This document shows, piece by piece, positions 37,594-49,015 of a stretch of 64,000 nt of DNA; the stretch's first letter is position 1; every line of letters begins with the position of its first letter. A program made the translations under genes and the position numbers. The notes under the pieces were generated by a model, which was given only the letters and a program-made list of their open reading frames with translations, was not told the DNA's origin and ran no database searches. The DNA is taken from NCBI RefSeq assembly GCF_902158555.1, contig NZ_CABGGS010000045.1, positions 186,001 to 250,000 on the forward strand, in the 5' to 3' direction. This stretch comes from Klebsiella spallanzanii (GTDB taxonomy: Bacteria > Pseudomonadota > Gammaproteobacteria > Enterobacterales > Enterobacteriaceae).

Positions 37594-38964
37594 CTACGCT
37601 TTCACCAGCTTACGCTCGCGACGGATTTTAAACTGCCAGCCCACCAGCAGCAGAATAATCCACGCAAAACCGACGTATAGCGAGATGCGGGTATCCGGAT
37701 GGTAGCCAATCAGACCAATAATAAAAACCAGGAACAGCAGACCGATAACCGTCGTCGTTACCCCGCCTGGTACCTTAAACTTCAGCGCCTTCGCCTCTTC
37801 CGGCGGCAGACGGCGGCGGAAGGCAATCTGCGACAGCAGGATCATAATCCACACCCAGACGGTAGCGAAGGTGGCCAGCGAGGCAATCACCAGGAAAACG
37901 TTCTCCGGCATGATATAGTTAAGATAGACCGCAAACAGCAGCGCAATAGTCATCACCATTACCGTCACCCACGGCACCCCACGGCGCGACGTCTTGGCGA
38001 ACATTTTCGGCGCGCTGCCCTGCTCCGCCATACCATGCAGCATGCGGCCCACGCCAAAGACGTCAGAGTTAATCGCCGACAGCGAGGCAGTCAGCACCAC
38101 AAAGTTGAGGATGCTGGCGGCAAAGGTAATGCCAAGATGCTGGAAGGTTAAAACAAATGGGCTACCGTTGGTCCCGACCTGGTTCCACGGATAGATAGAC
38201 ATAATCACAAACAGCGTACCCACGTAAAACACCAGAATACGCATCGGCACCGAGTTAATGGCGCGCGGAATGGATTTCTCCGGATCTTTCGCTTCACCGG
38301 CGGTAATACCGATGATTTCAATCCCGCCGTAGGCGAACATCACCATCTGCAACGACATCACCATCCCCAGCCAGCCGTTGCTGAAAAAGCCGCCGTTGCT
38401 CCACAGGTTGTGAATCCCTGTCGGCTGACCACCGTTGCCAATACCCCAAATAATGATGCCGAAACCAGCCAGAATCATGAGGATAATGGTGGCGACTTTG
38501 AAGAAGGAGAACCAGAACTCCAGCTCACCGAAAACCTTGACGCTCATCAGGTTGACGGCACAGATAATCAGCACCACGCTGAGTACCCAAATCCAGTGCG
38601 GCACCGCCGGGAACCAGACGCCCATATAGATACCGAAGGCCGTCACGTCGGCGATAGCGACAATCAGGATTTCAAAACAGTATGTCCAGCCGGTGATATA
38701 GCCTGCCAGCGGGCCAAGGTAATCCTGCGCATAGCGTGAAAACGAGCTGGCGGCCGGGTTATGCACCGACATCTCGCCCAGCGCGCGCATAATAATATAG
38801 GCCGCGACGCCGCCGATAATATAGGCCAGCAGAACGCTCGGGCCCGCCATTTTAATCGCGTCAGCCGAACCATAGAAAAGGCCGGTACCGATTGCCGACC
38901 CCAGCGCCATAAAGCGAATATGCCGGGTACTTAGCCCGCGCTTAAGCTTGTTACTACTTTCCAT
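37594..38964 (-). CDS. proY: APC-family amino-acid permease ProY
   Basis: 456 residues, matching E. coli ProY, a cryptic proline-specific permease of the APC superfamily. Twelve membrane helices are visible; helix 1 carries [17 protein letters not shown], the substrate-binding kink of the family, and AFGGIEIIG-like residues lie in helix 6. The start [12 protein letters not shown] at 38964 matches E. coli; the frame runs 24 codons further. It stands after brnQ with a strong brnQ terminator between. Confidence 0.95.
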   Translation of the reverse strand: MESSNKLKRGLSTRHIRFMALGSAIGTGLFYGSADAIKMAGPSVLLAYIIGGVAAYIIMRALGEMSVHNPAASSFSRYAQDYLGPLAGYITGWTYCFEILIVAIADVTAFGIYMGVWFPAVPHWIWVLSVVLIICAVNLMSVKVFGELEFWFSFFKVATIILMILAGFGIIIWGIGNGGQPTGIHNLWSNGGFFSNGWLGMVMSLQMVMFAYGGIEIIGITAGEAKDPEKSIPRAINSVPMRILVFYVGTLFVIMSIYPWNQVGTNGSPFVLTFQHLGITFAASILNFVVLTASLSAINSDVFGVGRMLHGMAEQGSAPKMFAKTSRRGVPWVTVMVMTIALLFAVYLNYIMPENVFLVIASLATFATVWVWIMILLSQIAFRRRLPPEEAKALKFKVPGGVTTTVIGLLFLVFIIGLIGYHPDTRISLYVGFAWIILLLVGWQFKIRRERKLVKA

Positions 38965-39025
38965 CGTGTTCCATGCCGTTTTTCTCCTCTGGCCTTCGCG
39001 GGGGCAAAATTCAAAGGAGCATGAC

Positions 39026-39065
39026 CAAAAAAACAAAAAACCACGGGACCTGAAGTCCCGTGGTT
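39026..39065 (-). terminator. terminator of brnQ
   Basis: On the minus strand an 11-bp stem (AACCACGGGAC / GTCCCGTGGTT) is followed by TTTTTTGTTTTTTT. It separates brnQ from proY. Confidence 0.9.
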
Positions 39066-39087
39066 AAACGCCTGCGTGAAGCGTCGG

Positions 39088-40407
39088 TTAATGCGCGCTG
39101 GATGTCACCTGACGTCCTGCTGCGCGATCCCAGATAACGGCCAGAATCACCATCACGGCGGTTGGCATCAGCCAGGCCAGACCCTGCTCTGCCAGCGGCA
39201 GACGCGCGGTCCAGGACGGCATAATCTCTGCAAACGCCGACGCTTTAATCCCGTCAATGATACCAAACATCAGGCTGATAAACATTGCCGGGGCGATAAC
39301 GCGGGACGAATTATGCCACCAACCGCGGGTAAAGCTTAATACAACCAGTGCGATACACGGCGGATAGATAGCTGTCAGCACCGGAATCGAGATCTGAATC
39401 AGGTGACTCAAACCGAGGTTAGAGACCGCCATTGAGAACAGGCCAAGGATAAAGACCAGCGTACGATAGGAGAACGGCAGGTACTGAGCAAAGAACTCCG
39501 CACAGGCGCAGGTCAGGCCCACCGCGGTCACCAGGCAGGCGATAAAGATCAGCGCCGCCAGCAGGAAGCTTCCCGCGCCGCCGAAGGTGTGCTGTACGTA
39601 AGCATGCAGAATTGCCGCGCCGTTAGCGGATTGTTCAACCAGCGTACCGCTGTCTGAGCCTAAGCGGAACAGCGCCAGGTACAGTAGCGTCAGGCCCACG
39701 CCGGCCATCAGGCCAGCCCAGACGGTGTAGCGGGTCAGCAGACGGGCTTCGGTTACGCCACGGGAACGCGCGGCGTTGACAATCACGATGCCAAAGACCA
39801 TCGCCCCGAGGGTATCCATGGTCAGGTAGCCATTGACGAAGCCGTTAGAAAACGGTGCGGTACGATAGGCTTCCATCGCATGGCTCAGCGGGCCGGCAGG
39901 CCAGACGATTGCCGCAACGGAAAGAATAATCAGCGCAATGATTTTCAGCGGTGCAAGGAAATTCCCCACGGTGTCCAGCAGCTTGCCCGGATAGAGCGAA
40001 ACAAGGATCACCAGCGCAAAATAGATAACGCTGTAAATCAACAACGGCAGCGGACCATCGCCGGTCAGCGGGGCAATCCCTACTTCAAAAGAGACGGTCG
40101 CGGTACGCGGAGTGGCGAACAGCGGCCCAACGGCCAGATAGCAGACCACGGCCAGCAGAATACCGGCGACTTTACCAATCGGCGTGCTCAGGCTCTCGAC
40201 GCCGCCGCCGACTTTCGCCAGCGCCACGACCGTTAGCACCGGCAAACCCACGGCGGTAATCAGAAAGCCAATGGCAGCGGTCCAGACGTGTTCGCCAGCC
40301 TGTAAACCAACCATTGGCGGAAAGATAATATTGCCTGCGCCAACGAACAGCGCGAAGGTCATAAAGCCCAACGCAATGATGTCGCGAGATTTTAACTGAT
40401 GGGTCAT
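39088..40407 (-). CDS. brnQ: branched-chain amino-acid transport system II carrier BrnQ
   Basis: 439 residues, the E. coli BrnQ length. A sodium- or proton-coupled inner-membrane carrier for leucine, isoleucine and valine with twelve helices; [17 protein letters not shown] in helix 1 and [14 protein letters not shown] in the middle are conserved. The start [11 protein letters not shown] at 40407 matches E. coli. It is monocistronic, with its own terminator. Confidence 0.96.
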   Translation of the reverse strand: MTHQLKSRDIIALGFMTFALFVGAGNIIFPPMVGLQAGEHVWTAAIGFLITAVGLPVLTVVALAKVGGGVESLSTPIGKVAGILLAVVCYLAVGPLFATPRTATVSFEVGIAPLTGDGPLPLLIYSVIYFALVILVSLYPGKLLDTVGNFLAPLKIIALIILSVAAIVWPAGPLSHAMEAYRTAPFSNGFVNGYLTMDTLGAMVFGIVIVNAARSRGVTEARLLTRYTVWAGLMAGVGLTLLYLALFRLGSDSGTLVEQSANGAAILHAYVQHTFGGAGSFLLAALIFIACLVTAVGLTCACAEFFAQYLPFSYRTLVFILGLFSMAVSNLGLSHLIQISIPVLTAIYPPCIALVVLSFTRGWWHNSSRVIAPAMFISLMFGIIDGIKASAFAEIMPSWTARLPLAEQGLAWLMPTAVMVILAVIWDRAAGRQVTSSAH

Positions 40408-40628
40408 AAATTCATTACTGCCTGTGGATGTGGTGTTGTACAAACGGTTAAATACCGCGCCTTCCCTTCGGGGATGATACAGCGGCCATTGTCAGTAAAC
40501 TCAGCGGGATATGCTCCCAAAGCGGCGTGGAAAAGAATTGTTTTTTGAATTACCACGCAAAAACAGTCTGTCTGCGACTGTAGGGGGGCAATTTAAACGC
40601 TTATAACGTTTTAAAGCAAGGAGGGATC

Positions 40629-40739
40629 GTGAAAGTAGATGATTATGCTAACTCTATTTTTATAAGTAGAATTATTGACCGGGTATATGGAAAACATACG
40701 GCTAATCATGCGAACAAAAAAGCAGCTAACGTTCGTTAA
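40629..40739 (+). CDS. possible small protein of 36 residues
   Basis: GTG start four bases after a near-perfect Shine-Dalgarno AAGGAGG (40618-40624), then 36 codons to TAA at 40737. The predicted peptide is basic and hydrophilic (start MKVDDYANSIFISR, end ANKKAANVR) without a membrane segment. No family is recognised. It could be chance: codon use is not informative at this length and the start-site spacing is short. Conservation across Klebsiella would decide. Confidence 0.25.
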   Translation: MKVDDYANSIFISRIIDRVYGKHTANHANKKAANVR

Positions 40740-40769
40740 TTACGCAGCTTCGATTTCGCTGCAAACGAA

Positions 40770-40793
40770 AATGACCAGCCGAAGCTGGTCATT
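40770..40793 (-). terminator. terminator of phoBR
   Basis: A 10-bp stem (AATGACCAGC / GCTGGTCATT) closes on the stable TTCG tetraloop on the minus strand and is followed by TTCGTTTG. It lies 33 bp beyond the phoR stop. Confidence 0.8.
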
Positions 40794-40825
40794 GGCAAGT
40801 AATGCTGACACCCTGGCCGTCGGGT

Positions 40826-42115
40826 TCAATTTTTGGCAATCAAACGTTCCGGTAACAGGAAGCTAAAACGCGTGCCTTTACCCGGCGTACTCTCAATTTC
40901 CAGGCGGCTGTCGTGATGGCTCACGGCGTGTTTAACAATCGCCAGCCCCAGACCGCTGCCGCCGGTTTGCCTTGAACGCGCTTTATCAACCCGATAGAAA
41001 CGCTCGGTCAGGCGCGGAATATGTTCCGGAGCGATTCCCGGCCCGTTATCCTCGACGCTGAACAACGCGCCGTGCGGCGCACGCTGCCAGCTCACGGTAA
41101 TTTCCGTTCCCGCCGGGGTATGATTAACCGAGTTATACACGAGATTGGAAATCGCGCTGCGCAGCTGTTCTTCGTTACCCAGCACTTTTAGCGACTCATC
41201 AACCGAAAAATGCAGAACATGCTTCTGCTGGCTCAGCGTTTGCGCTTCGCGCTCGACGACCCGTAGCATCATCGGAACATCGATTTTGTCGTTCATCACC
41301 AGTACCGGCGCGGCTTCAATTCGTGAAAGCGTCAGCAACTGCTTAACGAGGCCTTCCATACGCTGGGTTTGTTCGCGCATGGTGTGCAACGCTTTTTCGC
41401 GCGTCGCGCCTTCCAGCACAGCCTCCTGCATCATCTCCAGGTAACCCTGCAGCACCGTCAGTGGGGTTCGCAGTTCATGACTGACATTAGCGAAAAAGTT
41501 ACGCCGCGCCCCTTCAAGCTGGTGCATCTGCGTGACATCGCGCGCCACCATCAGTAGCTGTTTGTCGCTGTAAGGCATCACGCGAATTTCCAGATGCCTG
41601 GCGTTATTCAACACCAGATTCAACGGCTTCGAGAAATCACGATATTTCAGGTAGTTGGCAAATTCTGGGTAGCGCAGCAGGTTAAGGATATTCTGTCCGT
41701 TATCGTCCGGCCAGCGCAAATTAAGCGTCTGCTGGGCCAGGCCGTTACACCAGAACATGACGCCTTCTTCGGTCGTCAGCACCACCGCATCGGGCAATGA
41801 TTCCGCACCGCTGCGAAAGCGTTTGATCAGGCTGCCCAGCTCGCGTCGGCGCTTTTTATTACGCATCTGCATCTGATGCAGGCCATATAGCAGCGGTTCC
41901 CAGCTGCCGCTACCCGGCGGCGGCGTCATGCTGCGGTCAACCCACAGCCACCACGACAAGCGCATAAGATTCCAGAAATGCCAGATAAGCAGGCCCGTTA
42001 CCGCCGCCAGCAAAAACCACGGCAGGTGACCCAAAATCGCCCCAAGGATCAGGGCCGGAATACAACACAAGAAAAGCTCAAGCGCCAGCCTTTTCCATGA
42101 CAGCCGTTCCAGCAC
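40826..42115 (-). CDS. phoR: phosphate-sensing histidine kinase PhoR
   Basis: 429 residues. Two membrane helices near the N-terminus (about 10-60) lack a large periplasmic domain. A charged region and a PAS domain follow, then the phosphorylated histidine H213 in [11 protein letters not shown] and the ATP-binding N, G1 and G2 boxes ([18 protein letters not shown]). It phosphorylates PhoB when phosphate is low, controlled by the Pst transporter and PhoU. It lies 21 bp after phoB. Confidence 0.97.
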   Translation of the reverse strand: MLERLSWKRLALELFLCCIPALILGAILGHLPWFLLAAVTGLLIWHFWNLMRLSWWLWVDRSMTPPPGSGSWEPLLYGLHQMQMRNKKRRRELGSLIKRFRSGAESLPDAVVLTTEEGVMFWCNGLAQQTLNLRWPDDNGQNILNLLRYPEFANYLKYRDFSKPLNLVLNNARHLEIRVMPYSDKQLLMVARDVTQMHQLEGARRNFFANVSHELRTPLTVLQGYLEMMQEAVLEGATREKALHTMREQTQRMEGLVKQLLTLSRIEAAPVLVMNDKIDVPMMLRVVEREAQTLSQQKHVLHFSVDESLKVLGNEEQLRSAISNLVYNSVNHTPAGTEITVSWQRAPHGALFSVEDNGPGIAPEHIPRLTERFYRVDKARSRQTGGSGLGLAIVKHAVSHHDSRLEIESTPGKGTRFSFLLPERLIAKN

Positions 42116-42136
42116 GGTTCACACTCCTGTCAACAT

Positions 42137-42826
42137 TCAGAATCGGGCGGAGAAACGATATCCCGTACCGCGAACCGTTTGTACCATCCGGTCATGGCCG
42201 CTATGTTCCAGCGCTTTACGCAGACGGCGGATATGCACGTCTACCGTTCTGTCTTCGACATAAACGTTGGTTCCCCAGACGTGATTGAGCAGCTGTTCGC
42301 GGCTATAGACACGCTCCGGGTGCGTCATGAAGAAGTGTAATAATTTAAACTCCGTCGGCCCCATATCCAGCGGATTTTCGCCGGTCATCACGCGGTGAGA
42401 GGATGGGTCGAGGCTCAGCCCCTGCATCTCAATCACCTCTTCCACCGCCATCGGCGAAATACGCCGCATCACGGCTTTAATTCGCGCCACCAGCTCTTTC
42501 GGAGAAAATGGCTTAGTGATGTAATCATCCGCACCGGTCTCCAGGCCGCGAACGCGATCTTCCTCTTCGCCGCGCGCAGTCAGCATCACCACAGGGATAT
42601 CGCGGGTCATCGCTTCACGCTTGAGCTGTTTAATAAACTGCAGACCCGACCCACCCGGCAGCATCCAGTCAAGGAGGATCAAATCAGGCCAGGGTTCATT
42701 GAGTTGATTCACCGCACTGTCAAAATCTTCCGCCTCGACGGGCTGAAAGCCATTTTGCTCCAGAACAAAGCAGACCATTTCGCGGATTGGAGCTTCATCT
42801 TCAACGACCAGAATTCTTCTCGCCAT
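42137..42826 (-). CDS. phoB: phosphate regulon response regulator PhoB
   Basis: 229 residues. The receiver domain (1-120) has the phosphorylation site D53 in [11 protein letters not shown] and K105-type residue in [11 protein letters not shown]. The C-terminal OmpR-type winged helix (125-229) binds Pho boxes. It activates phosphate-starvation genes, here at least its own operon and phoA. It is divergent from sbcD over 182 bp that contains a Pho box. Confidence 0.97.
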   Translation of the reverse strand: MARRILVVEDEAPIREMVCFVLEQNGFQPVEAEDFDSAVNQLNEPWPDLILLDWMLPGGSGLQFIKQLKREAMTRDIPVVMLTARGEEEDRVRGLETGADDYITKPFSPKELVARIKAVMRRISPMAVEEVIEMQGLSLDPSSHRVMTGENPLDMGPTEFKLLHFFMTHPERVYSREQLLNHVWGTNVYVEDRTVDVHIRRLRKALEHSGHDRMVQTVRGTGYRFSARF

Positions 42827-42876
42827 TATTTACCCTGTATTTTTTAGCCATCAGTATAGAAGTGCGCGGCCATTAT

Positions 42877-42894
42877 GCGTCAGATTTATGACAG
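42877..42894 (-). promoter_or_regulatory. Pho box of phoBR
   Basis: Read on the minus strand, CTGTCATAAATCTGACGC matches the 18-bp Pho box of two CTGTCA repeats 11 bp apart, with the second repeat slightly degenerate. A further CATAAATCTGTCA overlaps upstream. It lies 51 bp before the phoB start. Confidence 0.8.
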
Positions 42895-43008
42895 ATTTAT
42901 GAAAAAAATGACGGCCTGATGAACGTGGATTTTGAATTGTGACACGGACTTAACTCACCGGAGTGCAGTGCTATAATGCCGCTTACGCTTTTTCGCTATG
43001 GAACTACT

Positions 43009-44211
43009 ATGCGCATCCTTCACACGTCTGACTGGCATCTTGGCCAGAATTTTTACAGCAAAAGTCGCGCCGCCGAACATCAGGCGTTTCTCGACTGGCT
43101 GCTGGCCAGCGCGCAGGAGCATGACGTTGATGCCATTATTGTCTCGGGCGATATTTTTGATACAGGATCTCCGCCGAGCTATGCGCGCGAGCTGTATAAC
43201 CGCTTTGTCGTTCAGCTACAGCAGACCGGCTGCCAGCTGGTGGTACTGGCGGGAAACCACGATTCGGTGGCGACCCTCAACGAGTCGCGGGATATTCTCG
43301 CCTTCCTGAAAACCACGGTAGTCGCCAATGCCGGTCACGCTCCTTTTATTCTGCCCTTACGTGATGGTTCAGCGGGGGCGATTTTTTGCCCGGTGCCGTT
43401 CCTGCGCCCGCGCGAGCTGGTGACCAGCCAGGCGGGACACTCCAGCGGCGAAAAGCAGCAGCAGCTTCTCTCCGCCATCAGCGACTACTACCAGCAGCAG
43501 TATCAGCAGGCTTGCGAACTGCGCGGCGACCGACCGCTGCCGATTATTGCCAGCGGCCATCTAACCACCGTCGGCGCCAGCAAAAGCGATGCAGTTCGCG
43601 ACATCTATATCGGGACCCTTGATGCCTTCCCGGCAAGCCACTTTCCCCCTGCCGATTATATCGCGCTTGGTCATATTCACCGGGCGCAGGTGGTGGGCGG
43701 CTGCGAACATATTCGCTATAGCGGTTCCCCAATCCCACTCAGTTTTGACGAAACCGGAAAAAACAAAAGCGTCAACCTGGTGACCTTTAGCAATGGTCGT
43801 CTGACGGACGTCACGCCGCTGGTCGTCCCCATAACCCAGCCGCTGGCAGTACTAAAGGGCGATTTTGCCAGCATTAGCGAACAGCTAAATCAATGGCAAA
43901 ATAATCCCCAGCAGCCCACCGTCTGGCTGGATATTGAAATCACCAGCGATGAGTATTTACATGATATTCAGCGCAAAATTCAGGCACAGACCGAAACGCT
44001 ACCGGTAGAAGTGCTGCTGGTACGCCGCAGCCGCGCCCAGCGCGAGCGCATACTGGCGGGAGAACGGCGGGAAACGCTCAGCGAACTGCAGGTCGAGGAC
44101 GTATTCGCACGTCGTCTGGCGCTGGAAACCCTGGAAGAGGCGCAGCAGCAGCGCCTGCAACAGTTATTTAATGAAACGCTGCATAGCCTGAACGGTGAGG
44201 ATCGCCTGTGA
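43009..44211 (+). CDS. sbcD: nuclease SbcCD subunit D
   Basis: 400 residues, the E. coli length. A Mre11-type metallophosphoesterase: D8 and H10 (HTSDWHLG), D48 (SGDIFD), N83-H84 (GNHD), and later GHIH are the metal-binding motifs. With SbcC it cleaves hairpins and protein-blocked DNA ends. The start at 43009 ([11 protein letters not shown]) matches the family; the frame is open 11 codons upstream. Its stop overlaps the GTG start of sbcC by 4 bp, giving translational coupling. Confidence 0.97.
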   Translation: MRILHTSDWHLGQNFYSKSRAAEHQAFLDWLLASAQEHDVDAIIVSGDIFDTGSPPSYARELYNRFVVQLQQTGCQLVVLAGNHDSVATLNESRDILAFLKTTVVANAGHAPFILPLRDGSAGAIFCPVPFLRPRELVTSQAGHSSGEKQQQLLSAISDYYQQQYQQACELRGDRPLPIIASGHLTTVGASKSDAVRDIYIGTLDAFPASHFPPADYIALGHIHRAQVVGGCEHIRYSGSPIPLSFDETGKNKSVNLVTFSNGRLTDVTPLVVPITQPLAVLKGDFASISEQLNQWQNNPQQPTVWLDIEITSDEYLHDIQRKIQAQTETLPVEVLLVRRSRAQRERILAGERRETLSELQVEDVFARRLALETLEEAQQQRLQQLFNETLHSLNGEDRL

Positions 44212-47200
44212 AAATCCTGAGTTTACGCCTGAAGAACCTCAACTCGCTGAAAGGCGAATGGAAAATCGATTTCACCGCCGAGCCGTTCGCCAGCAACGGG
44301 CTGTTCGCCATTACCGGGCCAACCGGTGCCGGGAAAACGACCCTGCTGGATGCCATCTGTCTTGCGCTGTATCACGAAACCCCGCGTCTGAGCAGCGTAT
44401 CGCAGTCGCAGAACGATCTGATGACCCGCGACACTGCCGAATGCCTGGCGGAAGTGGAATTCGAAGTAAAAGGCACGGCCTATCGCGCGTTCTGGAGTCA
44501 GAACCGGGCGAGAAACCAGCCGGATGGTAATCTACAGGCTCCGCGCGTCGAACTGGCACGTTGCGACGACGGCAAGATCCTCGCCGATAAGGTCAAAGAT
44601 AAGCTGGAGATGACCGCATCACTCACCGGTCTGGACTATGGCCGCTTCACCCGCTCAATGCTGCTGTCGCAGGGGCAGTTCGCCGCCTTCCTCAATGCCA
44701 AACCCAAAGAGCGCGCCGAGCTGTTGGAAGAGCTAACCGGTACCGAAATTTACGGCCAGATTTCAGCACAGGTCTTTGAAAAGCATAAGCTTGCCCGCAT
44801 TGAGCTGGAAAAACTTCAGGCCCAGGCTTCCGGCGTCCTGCTGTTGAGCGACGAGCAGCAGCAGACGCTCCAGCAAAGTTTGCAAGCGCTTACTGATGAA
44901 GAAAAACAGCAGGTTAGCGAACAAACCCGCCTGCAAAATACTCGTCAGTGGCTGATACGCCGCCAGGAGCTGACGGTGGAAGACCAAAAAGCCCAAACGG
45001 CTCTGCAGGAAGCCCAACTAGCGCTTGAACAGGCTCAGCCGCAGCTTAGCGCGCTGCTGAATGCGCAGCCCGCAGAACATTTGCGCCCGCAGTGGATGCG
45101 TCAGCAGGAACAAACCGCTGCGCTGGCGCAAACTCGCCGCCAGAGAGAAGAAGTAAACACTCGCTTACATGAACGGCTACGGCTGCGGGCAGGCATTCGC
45201 CTCGCGGCGGCGCAGCAGTCAGAGCGTCTGCATGGCCAGTTGCAAGCGATCTCTGCATGGCTTAAAGAGCACGACAGTTATCAGCAGTGGGGAAATGCGC
45301 TGGCGGGATGGCGGGCGGCTTTCCAACAGCAGGCTCGCGATGCACAGCAGCAATCCGTTTTGCAGCAACGCCTGGCGGAAACCAGCCGCAGGCTGGCCGA
45401 ATTGCCGCCCGCCGAGCTAGCGCTGGATGCTGACCAGGTTAGCGCCGGGCTCGCCCAGCACGCCGCGACTCGCTCCCTGCGCCAGCAGATTTCGGCCCTG
45501 CACAGTCAGCTCCAACCCGTCGGCCAGCGCCTTTTGCAGCTCAATGCTGCCGAGCTGACCAATAAGCAGGAGCAGGAGAAGCTGGAAGCAACCCTGGCAC
45601 AGCGCCGCCAGGCGTATAAAGAGAAGAATCAACAGTTCAGCGATGTCAAAGCCCTGTGCGAAATGGAAGCGCGCATTGCTGGTCTTGAGGCGGAGCGATC
45701 CCGGCTGCAGCCAGGCTCCCCCTGCCCGCTCTGCGGTTCTGAACAGCATCCGGCCATCGCCGAGTATCAGGCGCTGGTTCCCGGCGTGAATCAGGCGCGG
45801 CGCGATGCGCTTGAGCGCGAAGTCAAACAGCTGGCGGAAGCTGGCGCGCAAGTGCGCGGCGAGCTGGACGCACTCCTGAAACAGCAGCAAAAAGAAGCGG
45901 CCGAGAAAGCATCGCTTCTCCAGCAGGAGCAAGCGCTTACCTCACGCTGGCAAGAGACGATCACCGGCTTAAATATTGACCTGAAACCAGATGATGATAT
46001 TCCCGGCTGGCTAAACGCGCAGCAGGAGCATGAACAGCGGCTTTATCAGCATCAACAGCGCTTAGCCTGGCAGGCTCAGCAGCAGGAAGGCCAGCAGCAG
46101 ATCCAGCAGTTCCAGTTGGAACAGGAACAGCGTAGCGCCGCGCTGAAGAGCGAACTGGCCGCATTCGCGCTGAGTTTACCCACTGCTGATGAGGCCACCA
46201 GTTGGCTGGCGCAGCGGGAAGCCGAAACCCGCAGCTGGCACAGCAAACAGAGCGAACTGACCGCCCTGCAGGAACAGATCCAGCAGCTGATTCCGCTACT
46301 CGAATCCTTGCCGGAGACAGAACTTCAGGCACAGCCCGCGCCGCTGGACGGATGGCGTCAGGTGCACGACGACTGTCTGGCGCTGCAGAGCCAGTGGCAA
46401 ACGCTGGGGCAACAGGAAAGCCAGCAGCAGACCCTGTTATCGGAAACCGAAGCCCAGTTCAGCGCCGCGCTGGCCGCCAGCCCGTTCGCCGACCAGCAGG
46501 CGTTCCTCGCTGCTCTGCTCGATGAAGAGACGCGCCTGCGCCTCGAACATCTGAAGCAGACGCTGGAAAATACGCTACAGCAAAATCAGGCGCTGGCGCT
46601 GCGCGCTCGTGAAGCGCTGGAGATTCACAGCCAGCAGCCGCCAGCAGAAACGGACATCAGCCAACCGCTTGAACTGGTGCAGGAAAAACTCCAGCAACTA
46701 ACGTCGCTGCTGCGGGAAAACAGCGCTCGTCAGGGAGAGATTCGTCAGCAGCTGAAGCAAAACGCCGAAAACCAGCAGCGTCAGCAGTCGTTACGCCAGC
46801 AGATGGAACGCGCCGCTCAGGAGGTGGAAGACTGGGCGTGGCTGAATTCGCTTATTGGTTCCAAAGAGGGCGATAAATTTCGTAAATTTGCGCAGGGTCT
46901 GACACTGGATAATCTGGTGTGGCTGGCCAACCATCAGCTCAACCGCCTGCATGGCCGCTATCTGTTGCAACGCAAAGCCAGCGAAGCGCTGGAGCTGGAA
47001 GTGGTCGATACCTGGCAGGCAGACGCGGTGCGCGACACGCGAACCCTTTCCGGTGGCGAGAGCTTCCTCGTTAGCCTCGCGCTGGCGCTGGCGCTGTCCG
47101 ACCTGGTGAGCCATAAAACGCGGATTGATTCGCTATTTCTTGATGAGGGATTCGGTACTCTGGACAGCGAAACCCTGGATACCGCGCTGGATGCGCTGGA

Positions 47201-47342
47201 TGCGCTTAACGCCAGCGGCAAAATTATCGGCGTCATCAGTCACGTCGAAGCAATGAAAGAACGCATTCCAGTACAAATTAAAGTAAAAAAAATCAACGGA
47301 CTGGGCTATAGCCGCCTGGATAAAACTTTTTCCGTCGAGTAA
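44208..47342 (+). CDS. sbcC: nuclease SbcCD subunit C (Rad50-like ATPase)
   Basis: 1044 residues, start codon GTG. The Walker A GPTGAGKT is at 37-44. Two long coiled coils, rich in Q and E, flank the zinc hook CPLC near residue 505. The signature LSGGESF and the Walker [11 protein letters not shown] lie near the C-terminus. It forms the ATP-driven clamp that holds SbcD on DNA ends. In E. coli araJ follows; here a DUF4406 gene takes that place. Confidence 0.97.
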   Translation: MKILSLRLKNLNSLKGEWKIDFTAEPFASNGLFAITGPTGAGKTTLLDAICLALYHETPRLSSVSQSQNDLMTRDTAECLAEVEFEVKGTAYRAFWSQNRARNQPDGNLQAPRVELARCDDGKILADKVKDKLEMTASLTGLDYGRFTRSMLLSQGQFAAFLNAKPKERAELLEELTGTEIYGQISAQVFEKHKLARIELEKLQAQASGVLLLSDEQQQTLQQSLQALTDEEKQQVSEQTRLQNTRQWLIRRQELTVEDQKAQTALQEAQLALEQAQPQLSALLNAQPAEHLRPQWMRQQEQTAALAQTRRQREEVNTRLHERLRLRAGIRLAAAQQSERLHGQLQAISAWLKEHDSYQQWGNALAGWRAAFQQQARDAQQQSVLQQRLAETSRRLAELPPAELALDADQVSAGLAQHAATRSLRQQISALHSQLQPVGQRLLQLNAAELTNKQEQEKLEATLAQRRQAYKEKNQQFSDVKALCEMEARIAGLEAERSRLQPGSPCPLCGSEQHPAIAEYQALVPGVNQARRDALEREVKQLAEAGAQVRGELDALLKQQQKEAAEKASLLQQEQALTSRWQETITGLNIDLKPDDDIPGWLNAQQEHEQRLYQHQQRLAWQAQQQEGQQQIQQFQLEQEQRSAALKSELAAFALSLPTADEATSWLAQREAETRSWHSKQSELTALQEQIQQLIPLLESLPETELQAQPAPLDGWRQVHDDCLALQSQWQTLGQQESQQQTLLSETEAQFSAALAASPFADQQAFLAALLDEETRLRLEHLKQTLENTLQQNQALALRAREALEIHSQQPPAETDISQPLELVQEKLQQLTSLLRENSARQGEIRQQLKQNAENQQRQQSLRQQMERAAQEVEDWAWLNSLIGSKEGDKFRKFAQGLTLDNLVWLANHQLNRLHGRYLLQRKASEALELEVVDTWQADAVRDTRTLSGGESFLVSLALALALSDLVSHKTRIDSLFLDEGFGTLDSETLDTALDALDALNASGKIIGVISHVEAMKERIPVQIKVKKINGLGYSRLDKTFSVE

Positions 47343-47368
47343 TTCTCCCCGCCAATTCCCTCACTGAA

Positions 47369-47390
47369 GGCCTCTCTCCTGGCAGAGGCC
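47369..47390 (+). terminator. hairpin after sbcC
   Basis: A 7-bp stem (GGCCTCT / AGAGGCC) with an 8-nt loop lies 27 bp after the sbcC stop. There is no good T-run, so it may be rho-dependent or a stability element. Confidence 0.5.
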
Positions 47391-47449
47391 GCATATTGCC
47401 GTTCGGCGCATTACTCACAACCATTCCATTCACGATTAATCTTGATACC

Positions 47450-47523
47450 GCACGAATATGCATGTTATTTTATCTGAGAGCTCAATAAAGACTGTTAATC
47501 ATGCATTTCATGCAAATTCGTGC
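47450..47523. promoter_or_regulatory. spaced inverted repeat before the DUF4406 gene
   Basis: GCACGAATATGCATG (47450-47464) and CATGCAAATTCGTGC (47509-47523) are inverted copies with one mismatch, 44 bp apart, and the second is followed by further ATGCA-like words. The pair lies 86 bp before the start codon and could bind a looping repressor. Confidence 0.45.
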
Positions 47524-47608
47524 ATCAACAGTTTTCACTGATGGAAAGTGCCACAGGAAAGGAAACCTTCAACAGCATTCCCTCTCACGCATCAAGAAGG
47601 CATTAAAC

Positions 47609-47971
47609 ATGAAAAGTTCTCTTATTCTGATCGCCGGTCCGGTACGCAGCGGCACCAATAACCGCCCGGAACTCATCGAGGCCAACCTGGACAACATGGC
47701 CCAGGTTGCACTTAGCATTTACCGAAAAGGTCATGTTCCGGTCGTTGGCGAATGGCTGGCTTTACCTGTAGCCAAAGCCGCGGGCTCAAAGGAAATTGGC
47801 GATCCGATTAGCGAAGAGTATCTCTACCCCGTCGCCCATCGTTTAATTAGCCGCTGTGACGCCATTTTACGGATGCCGGGCGAATCCCGGGGAGCGGATC
47901 TGGATATTGAGGAAGGGAAAAAACTGGGGCTCACGATTTACTATAGTCTGGAAGATATCCCGGACCTGTAA
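47609..47971 (+). CDS. DUF4406 protein (nucleoside deoxyribosyltransferase-like fold)
   Basis: 120 residues. LILIAGPVRSGTNNRPE near the N-terminus and RCDAILRMPGESRGADLDIEEGKKLG near residues 82-107 give the DUF4406 pattern, related in fold to nucleoside 2-deoxyribosyltransferases. The function is unknown; a role in nucleotide turnover is only an inference. AGAAGG lies before the ATG at 47609; the longer frame upstream has no ribosome site. It stands between sbcC and the convergent mak, in the place of E. coli araJ as I recall, and is more AT-rich upstream. Confidence 0.75.
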   Translation: MKSSLILIAGPVRSGTNNRPELIEANLDNMAQVALSIYRKGHVPVVGEWLALPVAKAAGSKEIGDPISEEYLYPVAHRLISRCDAILRMPGESRGADLDIEEGKKLGLTIYYSLEDIPDL

Positions 47972-47980
47972 TCAACCAGC

Positions 47981-48012
47981 ACCCGCTGCGCAGCGCCGAC
48001 CGCGCAGCGGGT
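47981..48012. terminator. hairpin between the DUF4406 gene and mak
   Basis: A perfect 11-bp stem (ACCCGCTGCGC / GCGCAGCGGGT) lies between convergent stop codons. T-runs are lacking on both strands. Confidence 0.55.
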
Positions 48013-48019
48013 TCATGAT

Positions 48020-48925
48020 TTACAGCGGCCAAAGCCAGGCCGCGCCGCGTACGCCGCTGGAATCACCGTGCGCGGCCTTACGAATCGGCGTTTCGCATTC
48101 GCCGCCGAATACCCACGGTTTCAGCAGATTTGGTATCGTTTGATATAACCTGTCAACATTGCTCATTCCCCCGCCCAGCACAATCACGTCCGGATCGAGA
48201 ATATTCACCACATGGGCCAAAGACTTCGCCAACCGCATTTCATAGCGGCCCAGCGCCAGTTCCGCTACCGGATCCCGCTCACCGACGCGCTGCATAATCT
48301 CGCTACCTTCCAGCGGATGACCGCTCAATCGTTGGTAATCAGTCGCAAAGCCGGTGCCGGAAATAAAGGTCTCAATACAACCCTGCTTTCCGCAGTAGCA
48401 CGGCACTTCAGCGCGATAGCGCAGTTCGTCTTCATCCATCCACGGCAGCGGATTGTGCCCCCATTCGCCCGCCGTACCGTTGCCGCCAATATGGGCGCGA
48501 CCGTTAAGGGCCACGCCGGAACCGCAACCGGTGCCGATGATGACCGCAAATACCGTTTGCGCCCCGGCGGCCGCGCCGTCTACCGCTTCCGATACCGCAA
48601 GGCAGTTGGCGTCATTTGCCAGACGCACTTCCCGATTCAGGCGCTGACTGAGATCTTTATCAAAGGGCTGGCCGTTGAGCCAGGTCGAGTTGGCGTTTTT
48701 GACCACGCCGGTGTAGGGCGAGATCGAACCTGGAATGCCGATGCCGACCGTACCGCTCTGTCCGGTAGCCCGCTCAGCCATCTCTACCAGCGCGGCAATG
48801 GTCTCTATCGTCTGATGATAATCTCCCCCTGGCGTAGGCAGGCGATGGCGAAATAGCTGCTCTCCCTGGCCGCTCAACGCGATGACTTCCGTTTTTGTCC
48901 CACCCAAATCAATCCCAATGCGCAC
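48020..48925 (-). CDS. mak: manno(fructo)kinase Mak (ROK family)
   Basis: 301 residues, matching E. coli Mak/YajF. The N-terminal phosphate loop [13 protein letters not shown], the catalytic GEWGHNPLP, and the zinc-binding ROK signature [10 protein letters not shown] (near residues 170-179) are all present. It phosphorylates fructose and mannose at C6 in the cytoplasm. It is divergent from rdgC over 90 bp. Confidence 0.96.
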   Translation of the reverse strand: MRIGIDLGGTKTEVIALSGQGEQLFRHRLPTPGGDYHQTIETIAALVEMAERATGQSGTVGIGIPGSISPYTGVVKNANSTWLNGQPFDKDLSQRLNREVRLANDANCLAVSEAVDGAAAGAQTVFAVIIGTGCGSGVALNGRAHIGGNGTAGEWGHNPLPWMDEDELRYRAEVPCYCGKQGCIETFISGTGFATDYQRLSGHPLEGSEIMQRVGERDPVAELALGRYEMRLAKSLAHVVNILDPDVIVLGGGMSNVDRLYQTIPNLLKPWVFGGECETPIRKAAHGDSSGVRGAAWLWPL

Positions 48926-49015
48926 TGTGAATTCCTCTCCCGATTAACAATGCAAGCATAGCGACAATTCGCTATCATGCCCGCTGGATTTAACGACAAA
49001 GCCGTGGAAATTATC

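Larger units (their letters stand above)
40408..40825. other. brnQ-phoR intergenic region
   Basis: 418 bp between two minus-strand genes. It holds the brnQ promoter side (AT-rich near 40600), a possible 36-codon ORF on the plus strand (40629-40739) and a hairpin terminator of phoR (40770-40793). Nothing else was recognised. Confidence 0.5.

Noticed and set aside
43369-43560. Short minus-strand frame inside sbcD
   Set aside because: Within a certain coding gene, no start signal, no homology recognised.
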